Source: an uncultured Verrucomicrobiota bacterium
GTDB taxonomy: Bacteria > Verrucomicrobiota > Kiritimatiellia > CAIVKH01
Direction of reading: 5' to 3'
Length of the DNA: 64,000 bases
Assembly: GCA_937996795.1 (NCBI GenBank)
Contig: CALKUH010000040.1
Location: 62,001-126,000 of the forward strand
In this document: positions 48,320-56,710 of the stretch, piece by piece
Layout: every line of letters begins with the position of its first letter
How positions within the stretch are numbered: position 1 is the first letter of the stretch
Notes under the pieces: generated by a model
Databases searched by the model: none
Seen by the model: the letters and a program-made list of their open reading frames with translations, nothing else
Told to the model about the DNA's origin: nothing
Program-made: the position numbers and the translations under genes

Positions 48320-49726
48320 CTACTGCGGTTTGCGCGCGATGACGATGGTCGAGATGCCGGGCCACGGCAGCAGCTTGTCCACCAGCCGCCAGAGCCAGAC
48401 GAGGCTGTCGTAGACCTTCAACTGCACCTTGCCGAAATTCTTTTTCCGCAGCACCACGCTGTTCAGCCACCACGCCGGCACGGCCGGACGATTGAAGGAA
48501 AATTGCGATTCGATTTCGAAGCCCGCGGTGCGCAGCAGCGCGGCGAACTCCGGTGGCCGGTACCGCCGCTGGTGGTCGAGCACTTCGTCCAGCGTGCCAA
48601 ACAGGGCCGGCATCTGCGGCACGAGCAGGCACGCCCGCCCGCCCGGGCGCAACGCCGAAAAGATGTTCGCCACGGCCGCCGCATCGTCCTTCACGTGCTC
48701 GATCACGTTCAGGCAGATCGCCGTGTCAAATCGGCCGCGCAAGCCGGCGAAATCATCCGCCTTCGTCACATCCGCCCGCACGATCGCAATGCGCCGGTCA
48801 TGACCAAAACGGCTGCGCAGGTAGTCGAGGTGCAGGTCGTCAATGTCGGTGGCGGTGTACTGCACGCGCGGCAGGAACTGGATCGCCAGGTTGCCCATGC
48901 CGGAGCCAATCTCCAGGACCTGCTCGCCGATCCACGGGCGGATGACGTCCGCCATCCACCGGTTAAACCGGTGCGCGGCCGACAACCGGTGCAGGATGTC
49001 GTGGCCGTAGCGCGACTCGTAGATGTCGTCGATGAGCGCAAAGCGCAAACTGGTGCAGAGGCTCTTGAGATGATCGAGCGCGCGCCGCTTCTTTCCCTCG
49101 CGGAAGGTGCGTCCGCGATAGGAAACCGGCACTTCATAAATGCGGAACCCACGCTTCGCGCACTTGGCCACCAGTTCGGCGTCGATCGCGAATCCCTGCG
49201 ACCGCAACGGCAGGGACTGCAACAGGAGCGTGCGGATCATTTTCAGGCCGCAGGACAGATCCGTCACATCGACATTCGTCAGCAGATTCGAAAAGGCGGT
49301 GACCCAGCGCAACACAAGGCCGTGCCGGAACAGCAGGGCCCGCTTGTACTCACTGGCGAGCAGGCGGGATCCGAACACGACATCGGCGACGCCGTCGCGG
49401 ATCGGCTTCAGCAGGCGCGCGTAGTCCCCCGGCGCATACTCCAAATCCGCATCCTGGAACACACACACATCGCCGGTCGCGGCGGCAGCCGCCGTGGCCA
49501 GGGCCGCGCCGCGGCCCCGCCGGGTTTCGTGACGCATCACCCGGAGCAGGGTTTCCTCCCCTGCCAAACGGGCCAGCTCCTCGGTCGAGCCATCCGTGGA
49601 CCCGTCATCCACCGCGATGAGTTCGCGCGTAACGCCATCCGGCAGCGGCGCGGAGATCGCATCACGCACCACTTGCGCCACCGTGTAGCGCTCATTAAAA
49701 ACAGGTATGAGTATGCTGAGTTTCAC
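48320..49726 (-). CDS. GT2 glycosyltransferase fused to class I methyltransferase
   Basis: A 468-residue fusion. Residues 1-230 are a DPM-synthase-like GT2: SILIPVFNERYTV, AVDDGSTDGS, RRGRGAALATA, FQDADLEYAPGDY and the YEVPVSYRGRTFREGKK end. Residues 260-460 form a SAM methyltransferase: EQVLEIGSGMGNLAIQFL (motif I), YTATDIDDLHLDYL, AICLNVIEHVKDD and ALRPGGRACLLVPQ. The start is a GTG, 24 bp after the related GT2 gene. Such fusions may transfer and methylate a polyprenyl-linked sugar in sequence. Its GT half is a clear paralogue of the upstream gene product. Confidence 0.85.
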   Translation of the reverse strand: MKLSILIPVFNERYTVAQVVRDAISAPLPDGVTRELIAVDDGSTDGSTEELARLAGEETLLRVMRHETRRGRGAALATAAAAATGDVCVFQDADLEYAPGDYARLLKPIRDGVADVVFGSRLLASEYKRALLFRHGLVLRWVTAFSNLLTNVDVTDLSCGLKMIRTLLLQSLPLRSQGFAIDAELVAKCAKRGFRIYEVPVSYRGRTFREGKKRRALDHLKSLCTSLRFALIDDIYESRYGHDILHRLSAAHRFNRWMADVIRPWIGEQVLEIGSGMGNLAIQFLPRVQYTATDIDDLHLDYLRSRFGHDRRIAIVRADVTKADDFAGLRGRFDTAICLNVIEHVKDDAAAVANIFSALRPGGRACLLVPQMPALFGTLDEVLDHQRRYRPPEFAALLRTAGFEIESQFSFNRPAVPAWWLNSVVLRKKNFGKVQLKVYDSLVWLWRLVDKLLPWPGISTIVIARKPQ

Positions 49727-49750
49727 CCGGCGTCCCCCACAAGTGCCCGG

Positions 49751-50464
49751 TCAGTCGCCCAACCGATAACGCAGGATGCACCAAATCGCGCGCACCCCGT
49801 CCTTCCACCCGATCTTTTTTCCATCCTCGTAGGTGCGACCGTGGTAACTGATCGGCACCTCATAAATCCGGCAGCGTTTCCGGGCCACCTTGGCCGTGAT
49901 CTCCACCTCGAAGCCAAAGCGATCCTCCTTCAGCGGAATGCTCTGCAAAATCTCCCGCTTGAAGACCTTGTAGCAGACCTCCATGTCGGTGAGGTTCAGG
50001 TTGGTCATCATGTTGGAGAGCAGGGTCAGGAACTTGTTGCCGACCATGTGCCAGAAAAACAGGACCCGGTGCGCGCCACCACCCAGGAAGCGCGAACCGA
50101 ACACGACGTCGGCATGTCCTTCCAGCAAGGGGGCGAGCAATTTTGGATATTCCTGCGGGTCATATTCCAGATCGGCATCCTGGATGAGCACGATATCCCC
50201 GGTCGCTTTTGCAAACCCCGTGCGCAGCGCAGCGCCCTTGCCGCGGTTGACGGGATGATGCAGAACGACGAGCGACGGATCCTGCTTCGCCAACTGGTCG
50301 AGGACGGCGCCGGTGCCATCCTTGGAACAATCATTGACCAGGATGATCTCCTTGATCAGGCCTGTTTCCACCCGGCGCACGGTGTCGACGAGTTCCGCCA
50401 CCGTATGTTCTTCATTGTAAACCGGGATGACGATCGAGAGCGTCCGGAACGAAGGTTTATTCAT
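49751..50464 (-). CDS. Family 2 glycosyltransferase (dolichyl-phosphate mannose synthase-like)
   Basis: A 237-residue GT2. LSIVIPVYNEEHTVAELVD, ILVNDCSKDGTG, NRGKGAALRTGF and IQDADLEYDPQEY with D-A-D at the metal site form the DPMS signature; FGFEVEITAKVARK and VPISYHGRTYEDGKK close it. No membrane helix follows the catalytic domain. The ATG at 50464 overlaps the FkbM gene stop by 8 bp. It probably makes a polyprenyl-phosphate sugar used as donor by GT-C enzymes such as the one at 46.6 kb. Confidence 0.9.
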   Translation of the reverse strand: MNKPSFRTLSIVIPVYNEEHTVAELVDTVRRVETGLIKEIILVNDCSKDGTGAVLDQLAKQDPSLVVLHHPVNRGKGAALRTGFAKATGDIVLIQDADLEYDPQEYPKLLAPLLEGHADVVFGSRFLGGGAHRVLFFWHMVGNKFLTLLSNMMTNLNLTDMEVCYKVFKREILQSIPLKEDRFGFEVEITAKVARKRCRIYEVPISYHGRTYEDGKKIGWKDGVRAIWCILRYRLGD

Positions 50465-51230
50465 GGCGTTGTTCCACATGATGCGCGGCCAGGAAAAAAT
50501 AGTCCACGGCCTTTTCGCCGCTCCGGCGGGGCCGCCAGCCGCCCTCCCAGAAGTACGGGGCATAGCCCAGGCCGGCCAGCCACGCCGCCACCCGATGGGC
50601 GGAGGTGCCCTCCGCGTCCAGGGAACCCATGATCTCGATCAGCAGCGCGGGGCGGGCTTCCTGCAGCAGCGCCCGCGCTCCGTGCAGCGCCGCCTCTTCA
50701 TGCCCCTCCACATCAAGCTTGATGAAGCGGACCCTGGCGCGATCGGCGGCCAGCTCATCGTCGAGACACACCAGCGGGATCTGCACCACCCGCCCGCCTG
50801 CGGAGGCCTCGCCCTCGGCGACCACACGGGACTCGTACAAATTCTCCCCGCCTTCCGCGTAATTCGGAATGTTCATCGACGCCAGGCCGGCGCGATCCGA
50901 CACGCCGCACGCATGGACCTCAACCTGGCGCAACGCGAGCCGGCGCACGGCGCGACGCAGCAGGTCCGCGGTCTGCGGCACAGGCTCAAAACTGTGGACG
51001 CGTCCGCGCGGCCCAACCCAGCGCGCCAGCAGCGCGGTCACATACCCCACGTTCGCGCCGGCATCGACCACCACATCGCCCTCGCGCACAAGGCGCTGGA
51101 CGCCGGCGGACGGCGGCCAGCGATCCGGCGTGAACGCCGCCACCACGCGGGGGTGATACCAACGGCGCAGGCGCTGGCGAAGCCCCGCGGGGAGCAGGCG
51201 GGCGGCGCGATGTTTGATCGAACTGAACAT
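50457..51230 (-). CDS. FkbM-family methyltransferase
   Basis: A 257-residue protein. VVVDAGANVGYVTALLARWV is motif I, VHSFEPVPQTADLLRRAV follows, and FIKLDVEGHEEAALHGA is the FkbM D-x-E-G-x-E block. NEIPNY-type NIPNYAEGGENLYES and LIEIMGSL complete the family. Many FkbM proteins O-methylate sugars in polysaccharide or antibiotic biosynthesis. The ATG is 9 bp after the antiterminator-like gene stop. It is distinct from the interrupted FkbM-like gene at 19 kb. Confidence 0.88.
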   Translation of the reverse strand: MFSSIKHRAARLLPAGLRQRLRRWYHPRVVAAFTPDRWPPSAGVQRLVREGDVVVDAGANVGYVTALLARWVGPRGRVHSFEPVPQTADLLRRAVRRLALRQVEVHACGVSDRAGLASMNIPNYAEGGENLYESRVVAEGEASAGGRVVQIPLVCLDDELAADRARVRFIKLDVEGHEEAALHGARALLQEARPALLIEIMGSLDAEGTSAHRVAAWLAGLGYAPYFWEGGWRPRRSGEKAVDYFFLAAHHVEQRHE

Positions 51231-51239
51231 GAGGGGCGT

Positions 51240-51752
51240 TTATAGCGGGGCCAGCAAGGCACTGTCCATCTCAACGGCGGCAGATTGGCGGATCATATCG
51301 ATGTTGAGCAGGACCCGGGTGCGTCCCTGCACCCGCACCACGAGGCCTTCAAACCCGCGCAACGGACCGCTGGTCACACGGACGCGGCGGCCGGATTCGA
51401 GATAGGGCATGACTTCCAGCTGCAACCCGGAGGAAAGGGCCTGCTGCAAATGTCGCAACTGGGCGACGAGACCGGCCTGGTCCACGACCTCCAGGAGATT
51501 TGCGCAATACTGGTTCTGCCGGACCCACTGCCGCTGCGCCGCGTCGCCCTGGCAAAAAAGATAGCCGGAGAACAGGGGGCTCTCAAAGCGGCGCTCCCGC
51601 CGGGCATACCGGTGGACTTTCGTCTGCACCGGCAGGTAGACCACGCACCCCATGCGACCCGCCGCGGCGGCGAGCTTTTTTTCGCAACGCGGGCGCGCAT
51701 GCGCCACGACCCATCGGGTGGGATCCGGCAGGACTTCGATCGAAACGGCCAT
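51240..51752 (-). CDS. NusG/RfaH/UpxY-like transcription antitermination protein
   Basis: A 170-residue NusG paralogue. RWVVAHARPRCEKKLAAAAG and LFSGYLFCQGD belong to the NGN domain and VRVTSGPLRGFEGLVVRVQGRTRVLLNIDMI to the KOW domain. Specialised NusG paralogues such as RfaH, LoaP or UpxY bind paused polymerase in the leader of long polysaccharide operons and allow readthrough. It is encoded within the export part of the locus, 3 bp before the polyprenyl phosphotransferase, where it could promote its own long transcript. Confidence 0.88.
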   Translation of the reverse strand: MAVSIEVLPDPTRWVVAHARPRCEKKLAAAAGRMGCVVYLPVQTKVHRYARRERRFESPLFSGYLFCQGDAAQRQWVRQNQYCANLLEVVDQAGLVAQLRHLQQALSSGLQLEVMPYLESGRRVRVTSGPLRGFEGLVVRVQGRTRVLLNIDMIRQSAAVEMDSALLAPL

Positions 51753-51755
51753 GGA

Positions 51756-53228
51756 TTATGCCGTCTTCACGTCGGACTTCGCATCCACGGCGACCGGCAA
51801 CGGGGCGGGCGCGGGGGCCGGCTGGCTCCGCTCCTCGGCCTCGCTGTGGCGCAGGCCGACGAGAATCGTCTTGAAGGTGCGCAGCAGGATGGTGATGTCC
51901 AGGAACAGGCTCATGTGCTTGATGTAATAGAGGTCGAACTGGAGCTTGCGGCGCGCGGCGTCGATGCTGGCGGCGTAGGGATATTTCACCTGGGCCCAGC
52001 CCGTGATGCCCGGCGGCACCATCAGGCGCTCCCGATAAAACGGGATGGCGGCGGCCAGGGTCTCCACGAATTCCGGGCGTTCCGGCCGCGGCCCGACCAG
52101 GCTCATCTCGCCGCGCAAGACGTTGACCAATTGGGGAATTTCGTCGATGCGCCACTTGCGAATCAACCGCCCGACGCGCGTCACACGGTTATCCATGTGT
52201 CCGGCCCACACCGCGCCGCCGACCTCCGCGTCCGGCCGCATGGAACGGAACTTGAGCACGGTGATGATCCGCCCGTCGAGGCCGCTGCGCCGCTGCCGGT
52301 ACAGCACGGGTCCGCGCGAGTCCATCTTGATCAGGAGAACCGTAAGCAGCACGATCGGCGAACTGAGCATCAGCCCGACCAACGCGACAACGAAATCCAG
52401 GATGCGCTTGATTTTGCGCACATGGATCACCGAGCTGTTCATCGCGGCGTTCATCAACCACTCGTCGTTGATGTGGTCGAGCGGGATTTCCTGCGCCAGC
52501 AGTTCGTGCAGGGTCACATAGTCCAGGATCTCCGTGCCCGTGCAGCGCAGCGGGCGCAGCAGGCGCAGGATCGTCGGCTCCCGCGAGAGCGAGGTCGCCA
52601 CAACCAGTGTTTCCGCCTCGAATGCCTCGGCCAGCTCGCGGAGCCGGTCCACCGAACCGACCACCGGCACACCGGCCAGCAAAGTACCCGGCTGGATCTT
52701 GCGGCTGGAAATGATGCCGCGGACTTTCAGACCTGAATCGGGATTGGCCAGCAGCAGATGCGTCACTTCGACCGCCTCGCGCCCCTCCCCCACGATTAGC
52801 GTATTCTTGGACAACACACCGCTGCGCACGATCATCCGGTAAATCCCGCGCAACCCCCACGCCCCGGCGAAAACGAAGACGCCGCTCAACAGCAGGATGC
52901 CACGCCCGATATTCAGTTGGAACCGCGCGTAGAAGAGCACGATAATCAAGATGAGGCCAATGGCGGTGGCCACGAACGGAAGCACATACGAGGCGTGTTT
53001 CCGGGTGAGGGCCTGGCGCTCGTACATGCCGGACGCATAGAAAACGACGAGGTAGATGAACAGGGATCCGGCCAGGGACGGAACGTGCTTGGCGCAATAC
53101 GCCAGGCCGGCTTCAGGACCCAGGCGAATCAAGGCGGACAGCAGGATCGAGGCGGCAATGACCAGAATGTCCCCCGTCAGGAGGACGACACGTCTGAATG
53201 AAACGTGCTGGCCGCGGTGAAAAATCAT
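51756..53228 (-). CDS. Polyprenyl-phosphate sugar phosphotransferase (initiating transferase)
   Basis: A 490-residue protein. Four or five transmembrane helices in the first 130 residues are followed by a Rossmann-like CoA-binding domain (TLIVGEGREAVEV), then a WbaP/WcaJ-type catalytic domain with KRILDFVVALVGLMLSSP, LKFRSMRPDA, RKWRIDEIPQLVNVLRGEMSLVGPRPE and PGITGWAQVKY. It puts the first sugar-1-phosphate on undecaprenyl phosphate. The proline- and alanine-rich tail (PAPAPAPLPVAVD) is not conserved. The ATG at 53228 is 27 bp after the Wzc-like gene. Confidence 0.93.
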   Translation of the reverse strand: MIFHRGQHVSFRRVVLLTGDILVIAASILLSALIRLGPEAGLAYCAKHVPSLAGSLFIYLVVFYASGMYERQALTRKHASYVLPFVATAIGLILIIVLFYARFQLNIGRGILLLSGVFVFAGAWGLRGIYRMIVRSGVLSKNTLIVGEGREAVEVTHLLLANPDSGLKVRGIISSRKIQPGTLLAGVPVVGSVDRLRELAEAFEAETLVVATSLSREPTILRLLRPLRCTGTEILDYVTLHELLAQEIPLDHINDEWLMNAAMNSSVIHVRKIKRILDFVVALVGLMLSSPIVLLTVLLIKMDSRGPVLYRQRRSGLDGRIITVLKFRSMRPDAEVGGAVWAGHMDNRVTRVGRLIRKWRIDEIPQLVNVLRGEMSLVGPRPERPEFVETLAAAIPFYRERLMVPPGITGWAQVKYPYAASIDAARRKLQFDLYYIKHMSLFLDITILLRTFKTILVGLRHSEAEERSQPAPAPAPLPVAVDAKSDVKTA

Positions 53229-53255
53229 GACGCCGACACTCTCCCCTCAACCCGG

Positions 53256-55523
53256 TCAGGTCTTAACGGTGCGATCCTCGGGCCGATCGTACCGGTAATC
53301 GTAGTCGTAATACCCGTAATACGTGGAGTAGTAATAGTACCCCACGCGGCCGAATTCGAGGTTGTTCAATACGCAGCCCAGCAGGTGGCCGCCACGCTGG
53401 CGGATGATCTGCAGGGACATCTGCGCCAAGCGACGCGAAGTCTGGCCGGCCCAGACCACCATGACGACGCCATCCACCTGGCTGGCCAGGATGGCGGACT
53501 CGGAAACCGCCATGATCGGCGGGCAATCGAACACGATCCGGTCATAGGTGCGTTTGGCATAGTCCACGAAGGCCGTGAACTCGGACCGCAACATCAGTTC
53601 GGCCGGATTCGGCGGGAATGGGCCCGTGGCCACCAGGTCGAGGTTGTTCAGACCCGTGCGCTGGATCACCGACTCGGGTTTCGCCTGGCCTACGAGCACA
53701 TCCGCAAGTCCTCGTCCGCCCTCGAGGCCAAAGAACTTGTGCAGCTCCCCGCGGCGCATGTCGCCGTCCACCAGCAAGACACGCAACCCGGCCTGGGCCA
53801 AGCTTACCGCCATGTTGAGCGAGGTGGTGGTCTTGCCTTCCTTCGGAACGGCGGACGTGAGCACGAGCGTGCGGACGCCGCGCGCCTTCCCGGCCACCAG
53901 CAGCGCTGACCGGACGTTGCGGTAGGCCTCCGCCAATCCGCTCTTCTGGTCAATGTTGGATATCAGGTGGGTGCGCAAGTCCTGGGGATCCCAGTTTGCC
54001 GCCGGGATCACACCCAGGAAGTCGAGTTGGAGACTCTTCTGCACATCCTCCGGATAGCGGATGGAGTCGTCGAGGAACTCCAGCGCAAAGACAAGGCCCA
54101 GGCCGATGCCGAGTCCTATAAATGCCGCCATGAAGATACTCTGCATGCGGCGGGGCGTGATGGGCGATCCGGAGGGATTGGCGCGTTCGAGGCGCCGGAT
54201 CGATTCCGGCTCGATACCGATAGTAATGTCAATCTCCTTAAGCCTGTTAAATATGAGGTCATACAAACCACGAAGACGCATTACGTCGCGATTTAGTGCG
54301 GCAAATTCATCTGCTTTACGGGAGACTTCCAGAGCTTCGGATTCCCACTCGCTCTCAGCCCGATTGATGGCTCGTTCCTTGACCTGTAGGGATTCCAACT
54401 CGGCGTAATACTGCTGCAAGGCAAACTGCACCTCCTGGTCGAGGTCACGCTGAACATTCCTGATTTTGTTCAGAATGCTTTGAATTTCCGGGTGCGCTTC
54501 CTGAAACTTTTCGCGCACGAATGCTAGTCTCCCCTCCAACAGGATTTTCTCCCGGCGGAGATCTGCCCAGCGCGGACGCTGGACGACACCGCGCTCGAGA
54601 AGGGTCTCCGGTCCGCTGGACAATACTACTGAATTCGTGCCACCGGTCATCATCGCGATGGGCATCTGCGGGGCCGGAGACATGGGCACATTCAGCGTCT
54701 GAAGAATGACCTCATCCGACGCTTCGGTCAGCAGCGGCTGTTGCGCCTGTAAAATCATTCGTTCCGCCCTAAACTGCGCCGCACTCTCCGAAAGGGTAGC
54801 AAGCATCTTTGCGGCCACATTCCCACGCTCTTCAATAGCCACCACGCTATTTTCCTTCTTGAAGGCAAGTACACGGTCCTCCGCCTTCTTCAATTCCTCG
54901 CGCAGGCGATTCGCCTGCTGTGTCAGGCTGATCACCGTTGCTTGGGAAGTTTCCATGCGCTCCTCAGCCTTGTACTCCAAGAACGCATCTACCATTGCAT
55001 TAGCGAATTCTGCGGCAAATTGAGGCTCCAGAGCGTCTACCGAAACAGCGAGAATCGCAGCACGACCCAGCGGATAAACGGAAATGCGGACAAGTTTTTC
55101 GGAGATCTCGGCTGCAGGCCGGTTCATCCGCTCGCGGGCACGCCCAATCAGCGAGCCCGACTGTAGAATTCGCATTTGCGTATCGATCACATCGCCAATC
55201 ATGTTGTCGAATTCCCGATCCTTTAAGCGCTCGGGCAGATTGAGGCCGCGACTCAACACCACCGAAGCTGACGATCGGAACACCGGCACCTGCTTGACCA
55301 GGTTGACGACGGTCACGGAAAGGGAAATTACAAAACAAAGCGCGACCAGCCAGATGCGCTTAACAACGATATGAAAATACTGCTTTAAATCCATCAGATC
55401 GAAGGACTTGCTGGGCATCGACTGCGTCGCAGAGCCAGGGCCGGGTGTAAATGAGGGTTGCACCGGCTGGGGTTCTGTCGCAGCTGACTTCGGAATGGAA
55501 GGGGGTTCGATGATTTTTCTCAT
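53256..55523 (-). CDS. Wzc-like polysaccharide co-polymerase with BY-kinase
   Basis: A 755-residue protein. A Wzz domain with helix QYFHIVVKRIWLVALCF begins at about residue 48, coiled coils follow, and a second membrane helix lies before the kinase. SAVPKEGKTTTSLNMA is Walker A, VLLVDGDMRRGELHKFFG Walker A', and IVFDCPPIMAVSES Walker B of bacterial tyrosine kinases. The tail after the kinase holds a cluster of eleven tyrosines within about 25 residues, the autophosphorylation site. It regulates chain length and export through the Wza-type protein encoded 2 bp downstream of it in the opposite gene order. Confidence 0.94.
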   Translation of the reverse strand: MRKIIEPPSIPKSAATEPQPVQPSFTPGPGSATQSMPSKSFDLMDLKQYFHIVVKRIWLVALCFVISLSVTVVNLVKQVPVFRSSASVVLSRGLNLPERLKDREFDNMIGDVIDTQMRILQSGSLIGRARERMNRPAAEISEKLVRISVYPLGRAAILAVSVDALEPQFAAEFANAMVDAFLEYKAEERMETSQATVISLTQQANRLREELKKAEDRVLAFKKENSVVAIEERGNVAAKMLATLSESAAQFRAERMILQAQQPLLTEASDEVILQTLNVPMSPAPQMPIAMMTGGTNSVVLSSGPETLLERGVVQRPRWADLRREKILLEGRLAFVREKFQEAHPEIQSILNKIRNVQRDLDQEVQFALQQYYAELESLQVKERAINRAESEWESEALEVSRKADEFAALNRDVMRLRGLYDLIFNRLKEIDITIGIEPESIRRLERANPSGSPITPRRMQSIFMAAFIGLGIGLGLVFALEFLDDSIRYPEDVQKSLQLDFLGVIPAANWDPQDLRTHLISNIDQKSGLAEAYRNVRSALLVAGKARGVRTLVLTSAVPKEGKTTTSLNMAVSLAQAGLRVLLVDGDMRRGELHKFFGLEGGRGLADVLVGQAKPESVIQRTGLNNLDLVATGPFPPNPAELMLRSEFTAFVDYAKRTYDRIVFDCPPIMAVSESAILASQVDGVVMVVWAGQTSRRLAQMSLQIIRQRGGHLLGCVLNNLEFGRVGYYYYSTYYGYYDYDYRYDRPEDRTVKT

Positions 55524-55525
55524 GA

Positions 55526-56710
55526 TCAGAACAGCACCCGTTCCGGCACGATGATGACATCCTCATCACGCAGGGGAACATCCTCTTCAAAGGAGCCCGT
55601 CTTGAGGATGCGCCCGACATCCACTTCAAGGCTCTGCTTGCGGCCATCCGTCGCCTTGCGCTGGATACGGACACGCGACGAATTTGCGAATTTTCCAAGC
55701 CCGCCATGCATCAACAGCGTGCGCGCCAGGGTCGCCTCGCCCTGTAGCGGCAGCGGGATGATGCCGGGACTCGCCACCTCGCCGAGCAGGTAGATGCGCC
55801 CGCCGGATGACTGGGCAGCCGACGGGGCAAAAATAATATCGCCGGGCATGATCGCCACATTCATGCCCATGTCGGCGGACCCGAACAACCGCGACAAATC
55901 GACCGGAATTGCCTGATACTGCCCGCTGGCGCCTTCGGAACGCAGCACGCGCACGGCATCCAGCCGGGCTTCGCGCGACACGCCGCCCGCAGCCGCCACA
56001 GCCCGAATCATGTCCATGCCCGCCTGATGTTGATAAAAGCCGGGGCGCCCAAATTCGCCCAGCGCGAGGAATTCCGAGTTCTTGTCGCCGGCCCCGAGCG
56101 CGGGCACAAACACCATGTCGCGCGGGCGGAGATACTGGTCATTGCTGAAATCAAGCGATTCCACCATGGACCGCACATCAACCGTGATAATCTGGCGCTC
56201 CAATCCGCCCCCCGGACGCCACCGCAGGATACGAACATTACCGCCGTCAGCGCCGCCAGCCAACCCGCCCGCCAGCGCAATCGCCTCCATCAGCGTCAGG
56301 ATCTGGTCACCTTTGAAATCCAAGGGACCCGGGCGATTCACTGCCCCAATCATCAGTAGGGATCCTTCGACAAACTCCTCCACATCCACTGTAACGGTGG
56401 CCTTTTTGAAATAGCCGCGCTCCAACACCCCTTTCAATTTGGCAGCTGCAGCCAAAGTGGACTCGCCGTCTACGGATACGCGCCCCATAAATCCGAAGTC
56501 TATCGTGCCATCACCAGCCACGGAATATGTCCGGGACAAGGCCTCGTCTTCTGCCACGGTAATGCGCAGCCGGTCACCCGCCATGATTGAGCGCGTCGTT
56601 TTATCCACAAGATCGGGCTCGGCGGCGGACACCTCCGATACGACACCGAACAGCAGTGCCAAAAAAAGCGTGGCACCGGCCAGAGCTGCCAGTCTAGAAC
56701 GTATATTCAT
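55526..56710 (-). CDS. Wza-like polysaccharide export protein
   Basis: A 394-residue exported protein with signal peptide MNIRSRLAALAGATLFLALLF and cleavage near VSAAEP. A poly_export domain (IMAGDRLRITVAEDEALSRTYSV) is followed by SLBB domains (GAVNRPGPLDFKGD and LGEVASPGIIPLPLQG) as in Wza and GumB. No lipobox is seen. It should form the outer-membrane or periplasmic channel with the BY-kinase. The start at 56710 gives the signal peptide; the ORF upstream runs through the end of the barrel gene, which it overlaps by 17 bp. Confidence 0.92.
   Translation of the reverse strand: MNIRSRLAALAGATLFLALLFGVVSEVSAAEPDLVDKTTRSIMAGDRLRITVAEDEALSRTYSVAGDGTIDFGFMGRVSVDGESTLAAAAKLKGVLERGYFKKATVTVDVEEFVEGSLLMIGAVNRPGPLDFKGDQILTLMEAIALAGGLAGGADGGNVRILRWRPGGGLERQIITVDVRSMVESLDFSNDQYLRPRDMVFVPALGAGDKNSEFLALGEFGRPGFYQHQAGMDMIRAVAAAGGVSREARLDAVRVLRSEGASGQYQAIPVDLSRLFGSADMGMNVAIMPGDIIFAPSAAQSSGGRIYLLGEVASPGIIPLPLQGEATLARTLLMHGGLGKFANSSRVRIQRKATDGRKQSLEVDVGRILKTGSFEEDVPLRDEDVIIVPERVLF

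Noticed and set aside
48503..50632. A 709-codon plus-strand frame opposite the GT2 genes
   Set aside because: It mirrors the codon structure of the two GT2 genes and has no recognisable domain.
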